DNA of 64,000 bases, taken from the NCBI RefSeq assembly GCF_000711215.1, contig NZ_JOMF01000004.1, forward strand, positions 310,001-374,000, given 5' to 3'. Position numbers and translations under genes: made by a program. Of the stretch, positions 48,031-57,401 are shown piece by piece. A model generated the notes under the pieces. That model worked only from the letters and a program-made list of their open reading frames with translations, was not told the origin of the DNA and did no database searches. Position 1 is the first letter of the stretch; each line of letters starts with the position of its first letter. This DNA is from Methanomicrobium mobile BP (GTDB lineage Archaea > Halobacteriota > Methanomicrobia > Methanomicrobiales > Methanomicrobiaceae).

Positions 48031-48082
48031 ATTCAAATCAGTCCTAATAATATAAATCCGCCAGAATCAGACCAATTCTTAA

Positions 48083-49330
48083 TTATTCCCCGTTTTTCTC
48101 TTTCCCGGCATTCTCTTTATTCACGCGGAATGTCTTATACGGATAGGGCACCAGAATGAAGAATATCAGGGCTATTATTATCGGAACCATCAGACTTGTG
48201 ATGCCGAAGAGAACATCCGTCATATCGGCAATATAGCCAGTAATCGCGACTCCGAGACCGCCCGAGCCGACGGCAAAACCGAGGATGAGACCCGAGACCA
48301 TGCCCGTGCCCTTCGGCGCCATCTCATGCGACATTGCGACCGTGACCGAGAATGTCGTCCAGATGAAGTATCCGAAGATCATGAGGGCAATTATCGAGAT
48401 TATGCCTTCCGTATTAATGAACAGGATAAACGGCGGAATTGCGCAGGCAACCCCGAATATCGAATACTCTTTCCGCCCGTATTTATCCGAGAGAGAGGCG
48501 CCTATGAACTGCCCGGCAACGCCGAAGAAGAGCATGAGTGAGGTGAGGAAGTTGGCAAGTCCGTATTCCATGCCGTTCTGCGTGAAGTAGGTCGGCAGAT
48601 AGGCTATGCAGCCGTAGATAACCCATGACCTGAACGCCGTTCCCGCCACGAGATACGAGACAGCCTTAATGGGGAATTTGCCTTTCGCCGCTTCGCCGGC
48701 CGCATCAGGGGTTAATGCGGGTTTTGTTCCCGCATTCGCTCCGGAACTCTTTGCATCCCCCGCACCCGTCTTAGTGAAGTTTCTCGGAAGAACCTTAAGG
48801 AGGGTGACAATCATCAGAAATGCCGGTATGAAGAGCAGATAGAGACCGTTAATGCCGTAGAGCGAGACCGCGACACCCACAAGAAGAGGTCCTATCGCAA
48901 AGCCGAGGTTGCCGCCGATGACAAAGAGCGACGTGAGCTTTCCGCGGTGCTCGCCCTCAGCAAGCCGACTGACAAGTCCCAGAGCGCCCGGGTGGAAGAA
49001 GGCGTGACCCAGCGCCGCTCCGATGGCAAACATCATGGTAAGGATGTAATTCGAGGTCACAAGCCCTATGAATGCCATGAAGAACGACGAGAAGAAGATG
49101 GCGACGGGAATCGGGATGGTGAGCCTGTCGGTATCGTAGAGCCAGCCGACAATCGGCTGCGTAAAGGACGAGGTGAGCTGATGGGCGGTAACCAGAAGTC
49201 CCGCAAGGAAATAGGAATAGCCGTTCTGAAGAATCAGAAGCGGCAGTATCGCGGGAAGAACGGGCGAATATATGTCGTTGACCACATGCGATGCCGCAAG
49301 ACCGAGTATTGTGCGAACGTTCTTCTCCAT
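48083..49330 (-). CDS. MFS transporter (fosmidomycin-resistance type)
   Basis: This 415-residue, roughly 12-helix major facilitator protein has the opening GLAASHVVNDIYSPVLPAILP, typical of the FsmR-like MFS group. A central hydrophilic loop lies near residues 195-225. The substrate is unknown. It is the last gene of the minus-strand run after the METTL5-like gene (gap about 95 bases). Confidence 0.85.
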   Translation of the reverse strand: MEKNVRTILGLAASHVVNDIYSPVLPAILPLLILQNGYSYFLAGLLVTAHQLTSSFTQPIVGWLYDTDRLTIPIPVAIFFSSFFMAFIGLVTSNYILTMMFAIGAALGHAFFHPGALGLVSRLAEGEHRGKLTSLFVIGGNLGFAIGPLLVGVAVSLYGINGLYLLFIPAFLMIVTLLKVLPRNFTKTGAGDAKSSGANAGTKPALTPDAAGEAAKGKFPIKAVSYLVAGTAFRSWVIYGCIAYLPTYFTQNGMEYGLANFLTSLMLFFGVAGQFIGASLSDKYGRKEYSIFGVACAIPPFILFINTEGIISIIALMIFGYFIWTTFSVTVAMSHEMAPKGTGMVSGLILGFAVGSGGLGVAITGYIADMTDVLFGITSLMVPIIIALIFFILVPYPYKTFRVNKENAGKEKNGE

Positions 49331-49424
49331 GCTCCCTGCCTTATCCTTACAAAATATTACTGTCTATTCTTATCGCCGTCGGAGATTCTTATTGTTTTCT
49401 CTTGTTGCGGATTCTTAGAGAGAC

Positions 49425-50066
49425 TTACAGCCTCTCCATCCTCACGATATCGACGGCAATGTTTACGCAGTCCTTTGTATGATGGGCAAAGGTCCTCTTC
49501 ATGGGGAATTCGCAACGGAATTTGTCGGTGATGACGGCTCTGCCTTCCGTGTATGCGGTCGCAAAAGCCAGAGAGCCGCCGTTTAAGACGGCATAGACCA
49601 CGGGTGCGGCTTTAAGGGCGGCGTCGATGAAGGGTCGGTCGGCATGCTCGCTTCCGTTCTGTGCACCGAAAGGCGGATTCATGACGACGGTGTCAAACGG
49701 CACTTCGAACGGCACTTCCGCATCGGATGCACCTGCAAACGCGGAATCCGAACCGATATCGCCCTGCCTGAATTCGACCGCGACACCGAGCTTTTCGGCG
49801 TTCTTCTCCGCAATCTTAAGAGCGCCCGCATCCGTATCAATGCCGAGGACGTAAGCCGCCTCCAACAGGGCGGCGCCGCAGGCGAGCATCCCCGTCCCGC
49901 ATCCGAGGTCGAGGACGTTTCTCTCCGTGATGTCGCCTTTCATCATCGCTTCGTGGAGCATGCGTGCCGCTACGGTCGCGGGCGTCATGTACTGCTCGAG
50001 AGCGGAGTTCGGTTTCTCGAATCCCGAGACGCTTTCAAGTTTTATCTCAAGGGTGCGGAGTTTAAT
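49425..50066 (-). CDS. METTL5-like (COG2263) RNA methylase, non-canonical ATT start
   Basis: This AdoMet-dependent methylase of the METTL5/COG2263 family has motif I LDLGCGTGMLACGAALL and the N6-adenine motif NPPFGAQ. The first ATG (49988) lies inside the protein, and the family N-terminus, ending FEKPNSALEQY, continues upstream in frame. That extension opens at ATT 50066, preceded by an excellent ribosome site GAGGTGAT, and in-frame stops lie just before it. No ATG, GTG or TTG is available. From ATT the protein has 213 residues. It is translated after dph2 in the same operon. It likely modifies rRNA or tRNA. Confidence 0.88.
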   Translation of the reverse strand: MKLRTLEIKLESVSGFEKPNSALEQYMTPATVAARMLHEAMMKGDITERNVLDLGCGTGMLACGAALLEAAYVLGIDTDAGALKIAEKNAEKLGVAVEFRQGDIGSDSAFAGASDAEVPFEVPFDTVVMNPPFGAQNGSEHADRPFIDAALKAAPVVYAVLNGGSLAFATAYTEGRAVITDKFRCEFPMKRTFAHHTKDCVNIAVDIVRMERL

Positions 50067-50112
50067 CGTTCATCACCTCGTTTGTCATCTTCTTCCTTTT
50101 ACCCAATCGCGT

Positions 50113-51171
50113 TCAGATATTGTCGAATTCGTCGATGGCGTAATCCTCCCAGTCGCGAACGCCGCAGACGATCTCAAACTCCTGCGGCGAGAGCATGGGG
50201 ACGGGATAGCGTGCCTGATCGTCGTATGCGAGCCGCGGGCATGAAGTATTCACGTATGCGTCAAATCCGAGATTGAGCAGGGAATCGGGCGTTATCTCGC
50301 CGAGTGAGACAAGATATGCCTTATCCGATAGGGATAAAAGGCGGTGTGCAAGTTCTTCGCGGCGCTGACCCGATTTTTTGCTCACGATAATGCCGAAACG
50401 CTCCGCGGACCTTGCTTTTTCTATCTTTGCAAACCGCTGTCTGAGGAGTTTGTCGGTGTTTATGAGCTGAACTCTCTTCATGAACGGGTCAAGTGCCACA
50501 ACGGTCGCGGATTTGCCGTTCGGGCGGTCTCCCCCGCAGCCAACCCCTCCGACCCCTGCCGAGAGGGCAATGCCGGTCGGGTGAAATACCCCCGTGCCTA
50601 TGAAGAGAATGTTTCCGCATCCCGTCTTCCTCGCGGCACCGTAACTGCATCCGAGGATCTGACCCGCATAAGGTGTCCTTGAGCCGCCTTTGGCAATCAC
50701 GCCCCCGATATTCATCTCCTTCAGAAGTTCAGCCACCCGCGGCAGCTCATGCACATGCTGAATCGTCGTGACAAGCCCTATCTTTTCGGGAGATTCCGCG
50801 CCGAAGAGCGAGACGGCTTCCTTCAAAAGCGCCGTGAACTCATCGGCGGTGAGTCCCCCGTCCCCGCCATCGCCGGCAAAGATATCCTGCGTCAGATACT
50901 CGTAGATGACCCCTTCCGTATCGTCAACGGGCGCATGTCCGTAGTGAATGAGGATATCAGCCTCTTTGAGAGCGTTCGTGTCAAGGTCGCAGGCGCCCCA
51001 GCAGGGTGAACCCGATATTATGACAGAATATCCGTGTTTTTTGAGTTCGTCGGCAAACTGCCATGCCTGACGTTTCAGACCTTCGGGAAACTGAAGGGCA
51101 ACCGTCTTCGCATCGGTCGCGGAAAGTCTTTCCAAAATAGAATTGAGTTTAGTATTGTGTATTGAGGACAT
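50113..51171 (-). CDS. dph2: Diphthamide synthase Dph2 (3-amino-3-carboxypropyl transferase)
   Basis: This is the archaeal Dph2 enzyme, an unusual radical-SAM protein that transfers an aminocarboxypropyl group from AdoMet to a histidine of elongation factor 2. Three cysteines for the [4Fe-4S] cluster are visible in [20 protein letters not shown] and [11 protein letters not shown]. The start at MSSIHNTK overlaps the hpt stop by 23 bases; an ATG at 51192 is also possible. It sits between hpt and the METTL5-like gene. Confidence 0.92.
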   Translation of the reverse strand: MSSIHNTKLNSILERLSATDAKTVALQFPEGLKRQAWQFADELKKHGYSVIISGSPCWGACDLDTNALKEADILIHYGHAPVDDTEGVIYEYLTQDIFAGDGGDGGLTADEFTALLKEAVSLFGAESPEKIGLVTTIQHVHELPRVAELLKEMNIGGVIAKGGSRTPYAGQILGCSYGAARKTGCGNILFIGTGVFHPTGIALSAGVGGVGCGGDRPNGKSATVVALDPFMKRVQLINTDKLLRQRFAKIEKARSAERFGIIVSKKSGQRREELAHRLLSLSDKAYLVSLGEITPDSLLNLGFDAYVNTSCPRLAYDDQARYPVPMLSPQEFEIVCGVRDWEDYAIDEFDNI

Positions 51172-51700
51172 GAACGCCGTTCTCGTCGACATCTATCTCG
51201 ACAAGGTATTTGTAATCGCGACCGATGTCGTGCTCCCCTCTCTTGATGACGACAAGGACATCGACGACCTCAGCGCCCGCCTGCTCGAGTCCAGAGAGGA
51301 TTGCCCTCATGGTGCCGCCGGTGGAGAAGACATCGTCGACGACGACAACCTTATCGCCCTTCTTAATGCTGTTCAAGTAAAGCTCGCCCTTGGAGTAGCC
51401 AGTCGTCTGATGAAGGGCAATCTCGCCCGGAAGTTTGTATTCCCTCTTTCTGATGATGGTAAGCGGAATATCGGTCATCATCGAGAGCGCAACGCCGATA
51501 TGGATACCCATGGCTTCGGCGACGACTATCTTGGTGACGCCTTCGAGATTTAAGTTTCTCAGCATGAGAACCGCGACCTCCCTTAAGAGTTCGGGCTCGA
51601 CAATCGGGACGCCGTCGCTTATCGGGTGTATGAAGTAGTTGTATTCTCCTCTCTTTACAATGGGGCATGTCTCAAGTGACTTTACAAGTTTGTCAAACAT
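51149..51700 (-). CDS. hpt: Hypoxanthine/guanine phosphoribosyltransferase
   Basis: This archaeal-type purine phosphoribosyltransferase (183 residues from this start) has the PRPP-binding motif [14 protein letters not shown] and the upstream AEAMGIHIG. The ATG at 51700 has GGAG before it (AAGGAGATATT-ATG), and the upstream 22 codons do not belong to the family. It salvages purine bases. It is coupled to dph2 by overlap. Confidence 0.92.
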   Translation of the reverse strand: MFDKLVKSLETCPIVKRGEYNYFIHPISDGVPIVEPELLREVAVLMLRNLNLEGVTKIVVAEAMGIHIGVALSMMTDIPLTIIRKREYKLPGEIALHQTTGYSKGELYLNSIKKGDKVVVVDDVFSTGGTMRAILSGLEQAGAEVVDVLVVIKRGEHDIGRDYKYLVEIDVDENGVHVLNTQY

Positions 51701-51762
51701 AATATCTCCTTTTCCTGCTCTCTTTCTCTGATTATCAAATACTCGGGTTTCAAATTTCAAAC

Positions 51763-52878
51763 TCAATGATTCTTTTTCTCCAGCATTGTCTTAACGTCCG
51801 CAAGGAACTCGTCTACGACTTCTTCCGTGACATGCGGCATGCAGACCGTTCTCATATGTCCTTTCCTTGTCCTCGATACCTTCCAGCCTTCGGGGGTGTC
51901 GGGGCAGACGAAGGAAGCGACATTGACGTCGGGCTGTGCGGCAACGGGTATGCCCATCTCCGCCATGCCCTTTATGAGCCTGCGGCTGTTCTTCATGCAT
52001 GTATCGACAACCTTCTGCATACCCTCACTGCCGAGATATTCCTGAACGGCGTAGGCGGATACGACCGAAGCCCCGGGTCTTGTGCCGCAGAGCGTGCATT
52101 CCTTATTGACCGTAAGATAGGGCGTATCGACCTCGGTTGTCTTGAACATCGAAGGATCGCGTGCCATAAGACAGCCCGCGGGAATGATTGCCATACCCAT
52201 CTTGTGCGGGTCGGCGGATATCGTGTCGACGCCAGGGAGTCTGAAGTCGAATTCGGGTGCGTTCCTGATATAAGGCAGGACGAGACCGCCGAAAGCGGCG
52301 TCGACGTGGAGGAAGATGTCCTTATCCTCCGAGATATCCGAAAGATAAGAGATTGGGTCGACGACGCCGTACTCGGTCGTGCCTGCGACGCCTACAAGAC
52401 AGATTGTGTTTTTGTCGACGTAATCGGGGATTTTTTCCTCGTCCATCCTGTAGTTTTTGTCCGAGGGGACGACCCTCATCTCGAGGGAGAGGATATCGCA
52501 TGCCTTGTCGAACGAGAAGTGAGCGGATTCGGGGATTACGACATTCGGGAACTTCGTCCTGCCCTTCGCAAGATTCCTTGCGATTCTGAGCGCCTGAATA
52601 TTCGACTCCGTGCCTCCCGAAGTCGAGTATCCTCCGACATTGCCGCATCCGAGGAGTTCGCCCATACTTTTGACGAGCAATGCCTCAATCTCGGCGGTGC
52701 CGCTGAAGAGTCCCGGGTCTCCGAGGTTTGATTCCACGAACATATCATAGGCACGCACCGCAACCGGATGCGGAATCGTGCACATGGAACTGATTACTTT
52801 ATGGTATTTTCTGTCTTTTCCCCTCATCTCCGCTAAAAATGAGAAGAGTTCTTCCTCGCTTCGTCCTTTCCGATTCAT
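51763..52878 (-). CDS. mfnA: L-tyrosine decarboxylase MfnA
   Basis: This 371-residue group II pyridoxal decarboxylase makes tyramine for methanofuran, the first C1 carrier of methanogenesis; related archaeal enzymes also decarboxylate aspartate. [32 protein letters not shown] and the cofactor lysine in [11 protein letters not shown] are intact. The start at [11 protein letters not shown] is set by homology. The frame runs open far upstream only because the 11-bp repeat array has no stop in it. It heads the mfnA-hpt-dph2 run. Confidence 0.93.
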   Translation of the reverse strand: MNRKGRSEEELFSFLAEMRGKDRKYHKVISSMCTIPHPVAVRAYDMFVESNLGDPGLFSGTAEIEALLVKSMGELLGCGNVGGYSTSGGTESNIQALRIARNLAKGRTKFPNVVIPESAHFSFDKACDILSLEMRVVPSDKNYRMDEEKIPDYVDKNTICLVGVAGTTEYGVVDPISYLSDISEDKDIFLHVDAAFGGLVLPYIRNAPEFDFRLPGVDTISADPHKMGMAIIPAGCLMARDPSMFKTTEVDTPYLTVNKECTLCGTRPGASVVSAYAVQEYLGSEGMQKVVDTCMKNSRRLIKGMAEMGIPVAAQPDVNVASFVCPDTPEGWKVSRTRKGHMRTVCMPHVTEEVVDEFLADVKTMLEKKNH

Positions 52879-52905
52879 TATATCGCTTTGTCGGGATTTT
52901 GTCCC

Positions 52906-53003
52906 GTATTTGTAACGTATTTGTAACGTATTTGTAACGTATTTGTAACGTATTTGTAACGTATTTGTAACGTATTTGTAACGTATTGTCACGTTTTTGT
53001 CAC
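52906..53003. repeat. Seven perfect 11-bp tandem repeats plus two variants upstream of mfnA
   Basis: GTATTTGTAAC is repeated exactly seven times from 52906 to 52982. Two imperfect copies follow (GTATTGTCAC, GTTTTTGTCAC). The array starts 28 bases upstream of the mfnA ATG (minus strand unit GTTACAAATAC). Confidence 0.95.
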
Positions 53004-53114
53004 GTGTTTTGTAGTTTAAGGTGGTATCCGTGAAAAATATGAAAACCGATTGTTTCCGATTGCGGCATCGTCGCCGGATCACAACCGGTACGGTATCGCA
53101 ATCGGGTATCGCAA

Positions 53115-55403
53115 TCAGTTCAGTCTTGCTCTTGCGGCATCCAGAATCAGTTTTGCTTCGGTCTTTGCGGCTGTCTCGCGAATCTTGGGGACGGCATCGA
53201 TGTTTGCCGAGACACTCGTGATACCCGTCTCGATGAGCCACTTTACCATCTCGGGGTCGGAACCTGCCTGACCGCAGATGGAACACTCGACACCTGCCTT
53301 GCGGCAGCGGTCGATGGCGAACTTGATGAGCTTTAAGACCGCGGGGTGCTTGGGCATGTACATGTCGGCAACATTCTGATTGTTTCTGTCGATTGCCAGC
53401 GTGTACTGGATGAGGTCGTTCGTGCCGAAGGAAGCGAATTTGATGCCTGCCGCGATGAAATCGTCGACGAGGATGACGCTGCTCGGGATCTCGAGCATTA
53501 CGCCCAGTGTTCTGTTCTCGACATCGACTCCGAACTCAGCCATGAGCTGTTTTGCGGCGATGAACTCCTTGGGGTGTCCCACGAGCGGGAACATGACGCC
53601 CAGGTTGTCGTAGCCCTCGGCCCAGAGCCTCTTGAAGACTTCGACCTGAAGTCTGAACTGGTCGCTTGACTGAAGGTCGCGGCGGATACCTCTCCAGCCG
53701 AGCATCGGGTTATGCTCAGAAGGCTCGTTCTCGCCGCCCTTCATGTTTCTGAACTCGTCCGTGGGTGCGTCGAGTGTTCTTACCCAGACCGGCTTGCCGT
53801 TGAACTCGTCCATAACAATCTTGATTCCCTTATAGACCTCGTCAATGAACTCGTTCTCTTTGCCGTTCGTGATGTACCAGTTCGGCGTCTTTCCGAGACC
53901 GAGGATAAGGTGCTCGACTCTGAGGAGTCCCACGCCGTCCGCGCCGGTTGCCGCCGCACGCTTTGCTGCCTCGGGAAGAGAGACATTGACCTTGATGCTC
54001 GTCGCGGTTATTATCTTTGCCGGAGCCGCAGTGCCTGCGCATGCCGCCGCACCTGCCGTCTGCTCGGAACCGCTCTGACCGACGGCGCCGTCGAAGACAA
54101 GACCTTTCTCGCCGTCGACGGTGACAACCTGTCCGTCCTTTAAGATGTGTGTCGCGTTCTTTGTTCCGACCGCCGCGGGCGTTCCGAGTTCACGGCTTAC
54201 GATTGCGGCGTGACAGGTCATTCCGCCCTCATCCGTGATGATTGCGACCGACTTTCTCATGGCGGGCACCATGTCGGGGTTTGTCATCTTGGCGACTATG
54301 ATGTTGCCTTCCTTGACTTTTGCGAGGTCCTTTATCGATGATATGATTACGACCGCACCCGAGGCGATACCGGGGGATGCTCCCTGACCTTCGAGAAGGA
54401 TCTTGCCGTTAACCGCCGGCTGTGCCTTCTTTCCCGCTTTTAAGTCCCTCTGAATCGTGGTAATCGGGCGTGACTGGAGGATGAAGATCTTGCCGTCGAC
54501 TATACCCCACTCCATATCCTGCGGGCATTCGTAGTGCTCCTCGGCAACTTTGGCGAACTTGGCAAGCTTCTTTATCTCGTCCTCGGAGAGAACGACCGCG
54601 TCCTGACGCTTTTTGTCAACGGCAACCTCTTTCGTTCCGTTGTTGCCGTCGGGGAGGATCTCGGTCTTCTTGTTTGCGATGTATTTGTCAATCACGCGTT
54701 TTCCTTTCTGATCGAAGACGTATTTGTCGGGTGAGACCGTGCCCGAGACTACGGCCTCGCCGAGTCCCCACGAGCCCTCGATGATGGTCGTCGGCTCTCC
54801 GGTTATCGGGTGCGACGAGAACATGACGCCCGCCTTCTGAGAGTAGACCAGCTGCTGGACGACGACGGCGATATCGACGTTTCTGTCATCGAATCCCTGT
54901 TTTGCACGGTAATATATTGCCCTTGCACCGTAGAGCGACGCCCAGCATTTCTGGACGGCTTCGAGGAGGTCTTTCTTGCCCTTGATGTTGAGGTAGGTCT
55001 CCTGCTGACCCGCAAAACTCGCGTCGGGCAGATCTTCGGCGGTCGCGCTCGATCTGACGGCGACGACGACGTTTTTGCCCATCCTGTTGTATGCCTCCTC
55101 AATGTTCTTTACGAGGCTTGCGGGCATCTTCGCCTTTAAAACAAGTTTCATGACGTCCTGTGCGGTCGCTTCGAGAAGTTCGGCATTTTCGACGTCGAGG
55201 CCCTTTAATTTGCCGAAAAGAGGATCTTCAATCTTGCTTTCGACGAGGAAGCGTCTGAATGCCTGTGCGGTAATGACGAATGCCGTCGGAACGGGGAGAC
55301 CGACCGAGGTCATTTCACCGAGTGATGCGCCTTTGCCGCCTACTGACGGGATATCTTCTTTTCTGATCTCTGCTAACCACAGAATATCTTCAATATTGTT
55401 CAT
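53115..55403 (-). CDS. ppsA: Phosphoenolpyruvate synthase
   Basis: PpsA (762 residues) makes phosphoenolpyruvate from pyruvate and ATP, feeding gluconeogenesis in methanogens. The order is an N-terminal ATP-binding domain, the phosphohistidine domain with the catalytic histidine at residue 398 (GGMTCHAAIVSREL), and a C-terminal PEP/pyruvate-binding barrel with the ECSICGQAGSDPEM tail. An alanine-rich linker near residues 445-460 separates the swivel domain. It is upstream of the mfnA array on the same strand. Confidence 0.96.
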   Translation of the reverse strand: MNNIEDILWLAEIRKEDIPSVGGKGASLGEMTSVGLPVPTAFVITAQAFRRFLVESKIEDPLFGKLKGLDVENAELLEATAQDVMKLVLKAKMPASLVKNIEEAYNRMGKNVVVAVRSSATAEDLPDASFAGQQETYLNIKGKKDLLEAVQKCWASLYGARAIYYRAKQGFDDRNVDIAVVVQQLVYSQKAGVMFSSHPITGEPTTIIEGSWGLGEAVVSGTVSPDKYVFDQKGKRVIDKYIANKKTEILPDGNNGTKEVAVDKKRQDAVVLSEDEIKKLAKFAKVAEEHYECPQDMEWGIVDGKIFILQSRPITTIQRDLKAGKKAQPAVNGKILLEGQGASPGIASGAVVIISSIKDLAKVKEGNIIVAKMTNPDMVPAMRKSVAIITDEGGMTCHAAIVSRELGTPAAVGTKNATHILKDGQVVTVDGEKGLVFDGAVGQSGSEQTAGAAACAGTAAPAKIITATSIKVNVSLPEAAKRAAATGADGVGLLRVEHLILGLGKTPNWYITNGKENEFIDEVYKGIKIVMDEFNGKPVWVRTLDAPTDEFRNMKGGENEPSEHNPMLGWRGIRRDLQSSDQFRLQVEVFKRLWAEGYDNLGVMFPLVGHPKEFIAAKQLMAEFGVDVENRTLGVMLEIPSSVILVDDFIAAGIKFASFGTNDLIQYTLAIDRNNQNVADMYMPKHPAVLKLIKFAIDRCRKAGVECSICGQAGSDPEMVKWLIETGITSVSANIDAVPKIRETAAKTEAKLILDAARARLN

Positions 55404-55698
55404 TTACTCTAAACCACCTTAGTAAAAGTAAATGTAATATCTATTTTTGCCATACTAATTAGTTTTCGCAAGTACCCGAAACTCAACCGCAGAACCGCGG
55501 CGTAACCCCTGCCCCGACCGCTCCCGTATGCCTTCCCGTATGTCCTTACAGTATGCCCTTCCGATACTCTTCACGCATATCCCACTGCCTGAAAATCATG
55601 CCGCGACCGACCCGTTATCCTGCCGCCTTAATGCCCCCGACATGCCGTGTGCAAACACTCAATACATTTTAATTGCAAATGAATAGTGGGATTTTTAA
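55404..55698. other. Divergent promoter region between ppsA and serA
   Basis: This spacer of about 295 bases has AT-rich ends near each start codon that could hold both promoters. There is no gene in it. Confidence 0.45.
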
Positions 55699-57285
55699 AT
55701 GAGCTTTAAAGTCTTAATCAGTGACCCCCTCGCGGAAGAGGGAGTGGAGATTCTTCGCGCCTTTTGCGACGTCGATGTGAAAACGGGTCTTTCTGAAGAC
55801 GAACTTGTAAAGATAATCGGAGACTACGACGGTCTTCTGGTCCGTAGCGGAACTCAGGTTACCGCCAGAATCATCGAAGCCGCCGACAAACTGAAGTTCA
55901 TCGGACGTGCGGGTGCGGGCGTCGACAATATCGAGATGGAGCCTGCGACAAAGCGCGGAATAATTGTTGCGAATGCGCCGGCGGGCAACACTCTTGCGGC
56001 ATGCGAGCACACGGTCGCCATGATGATGTCCCTTGTCAGAAATATCCCGCAGGCAACCGCCTCCGTCAAGAAAGGCGAGTGGAAACGCTCGCAGTTCATG
56101 GGTATCGAGGTCAACGGCAAGACGCTGGGTATCGCCGGATTCGGCAGAATCGGACAGGAACTTTCAAAGCGTGCAAATGCGATGGCAATGAAGGTCATTG
56201 CATACGACCCCTACATGAACTACAAGAGAGCCGAGGAGCTCGGCGTCACCGTCGTTACCCTCGAAGAGCTCTTTAAGATGTCGGATATCATCACCGTGCA
56301 CACGCCGCTAATCAAAGAGACGAAGCACATGATTAACAGAGAGACGATTGCGACGATGAAGGACGGCGTCCGCATCATCAACTGTGCACGCGGCGGAATC
56401 ATCGACGAGGACGCACTCTATGACGCAATCGTGAGCGGCAAGGTCGCCGGCGCGGCTCTGGACGTATACGAGGAGGAACCGCCGAAGAACTCGAAGATTA
56501 TCGAGCTGCCGCAGGTCATCAACACCCCGCATCTCGGAGCGTCGACTGTCGAGGCTCAGAAGAATGTCGCGGTCTCGGTCGCCGAACAGTGTATCGAGGT
56601 CTTAAAGGGCGGCAGCGCGGACTTCGTCGTCAACGCGCCGATTGTCGCGCCCGACATGCAGGAGAGAATCAAGCCCTATGCGGAGATTGCGCAGAAGATG
56701 GGCAAACTTATCTCTCAGATTGTCGAGGGCAGAATTACCTCGGTCGAGATTGAATACGCAGGCAAGGCGGCGGAGTTCGGAAACGGCTCGAAGTACATCA
56801 CCCGCGTCGTCGTCAAGGGAATCATGGACACAATCCTTCAGACCCCCGCAAATATCGTCAATGCCGAGTTCGCGGCAACCGAGCACTCGATTAAGATCTC
56901 GGAGAGCATCTCGCCCGAGGCACACGGCTTTGCAAACCTGATTACGATCACCCTTAAGACCGACAGGATGAGCGAGACCATAAGCGGCAACGTGCTTGCG
57001 CCCGACAAGGTAAGGATCGTCAAGATAGGCGACTACATGACCGATCTCACGCCGAGCGGCAGCGTAATCGTCTCGTATCACCACGACAAGCCGGGCGTCA
57101 TCGGCGCATTCGGAACGATTGCCGGCAAATACGGCATCAATATCGCGGGCATGCAGGTCGGACGCAACAACCCGGGCGAGGATGCGGTTATGGTCCTCAA
57201 TGTCGACTCCGAAGTTCCGCAGAACGTCATGGACGAGTTCTTAAAGATCGACGGCGTCAAGACAGCAAAGTACGCACGCATCTGA
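55699..57285 (+). CDS. serA: D-3-phosphoglycerate dehydrogenase
   Basis: SerA (528 residues) oxidises 3-phosphoglycerate as the first step of serine synthesis. The NAD-binding loop IAGFGRIGQELSKRA, the catalytic histidine in NTPHLGASTVEAQ, an intervening domain, and a C-terminal ACT domain (residues about 450-528; YHHDKPGVIGAFGTIAGKYG) that usually gives serine feedback are all present. The next enzyme may be the class V aminotransferase at 27642. Confidence 0.96.
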   Translation: MSFKVLISDPLAEEGVEILRAFCDVDVKTGLSEDELVKIIGDYDGLLVRSGTQVTARIIEAADKLKFIGRAGAGVDNIEMEPATKRGIIVANAPAGNTLAACEHTVAMMMSLVRNIPQATASVKKGEWKRSQFMGIEVNGKTLGIAGFGRIGQELSKRANAMAMKVIAYDPYMNYKRAEELGVTVVTLEELFKMSDIITVHTPLIKETKHMINRETIATMKDGVRIINCARGGIIDEDALYDAIVSGKVAGAALDVYEEEPPKNSKIIELPQVINTPHLGASTVEAQKNVAVSVAEQCIEVLKGGSADFVVNAPIVAPDMQERIKPYAEIAQKMGKLISQIVEGRITSVEIEYAGKAAEFGNGSKYITRVVVKGIMDTILQTPANIVNAEFAATEHSIKISESISPEAHGFANLITITLKTDRMSETISGNVLAPDKVRIVKIGDYMTDLTPSGSVIVSYHHDKPGVIGAFGTIAGKYGINIAGMQVGRNNPGEDAVMVLNVDSEVPQNVMDEFLKIDGVKTAKYARI

Positions 57286-57401
57286 ACCCGTCGTGTTTAG
57301 GGTCGTGTTCAATAAAAAATCCCCATAATTCCCCAAAATATCTTTTTTTGCCTTTCATTTTTTTTGCGCGCATTTATTAACCGTCATGAATATCTTATGT
57401 T

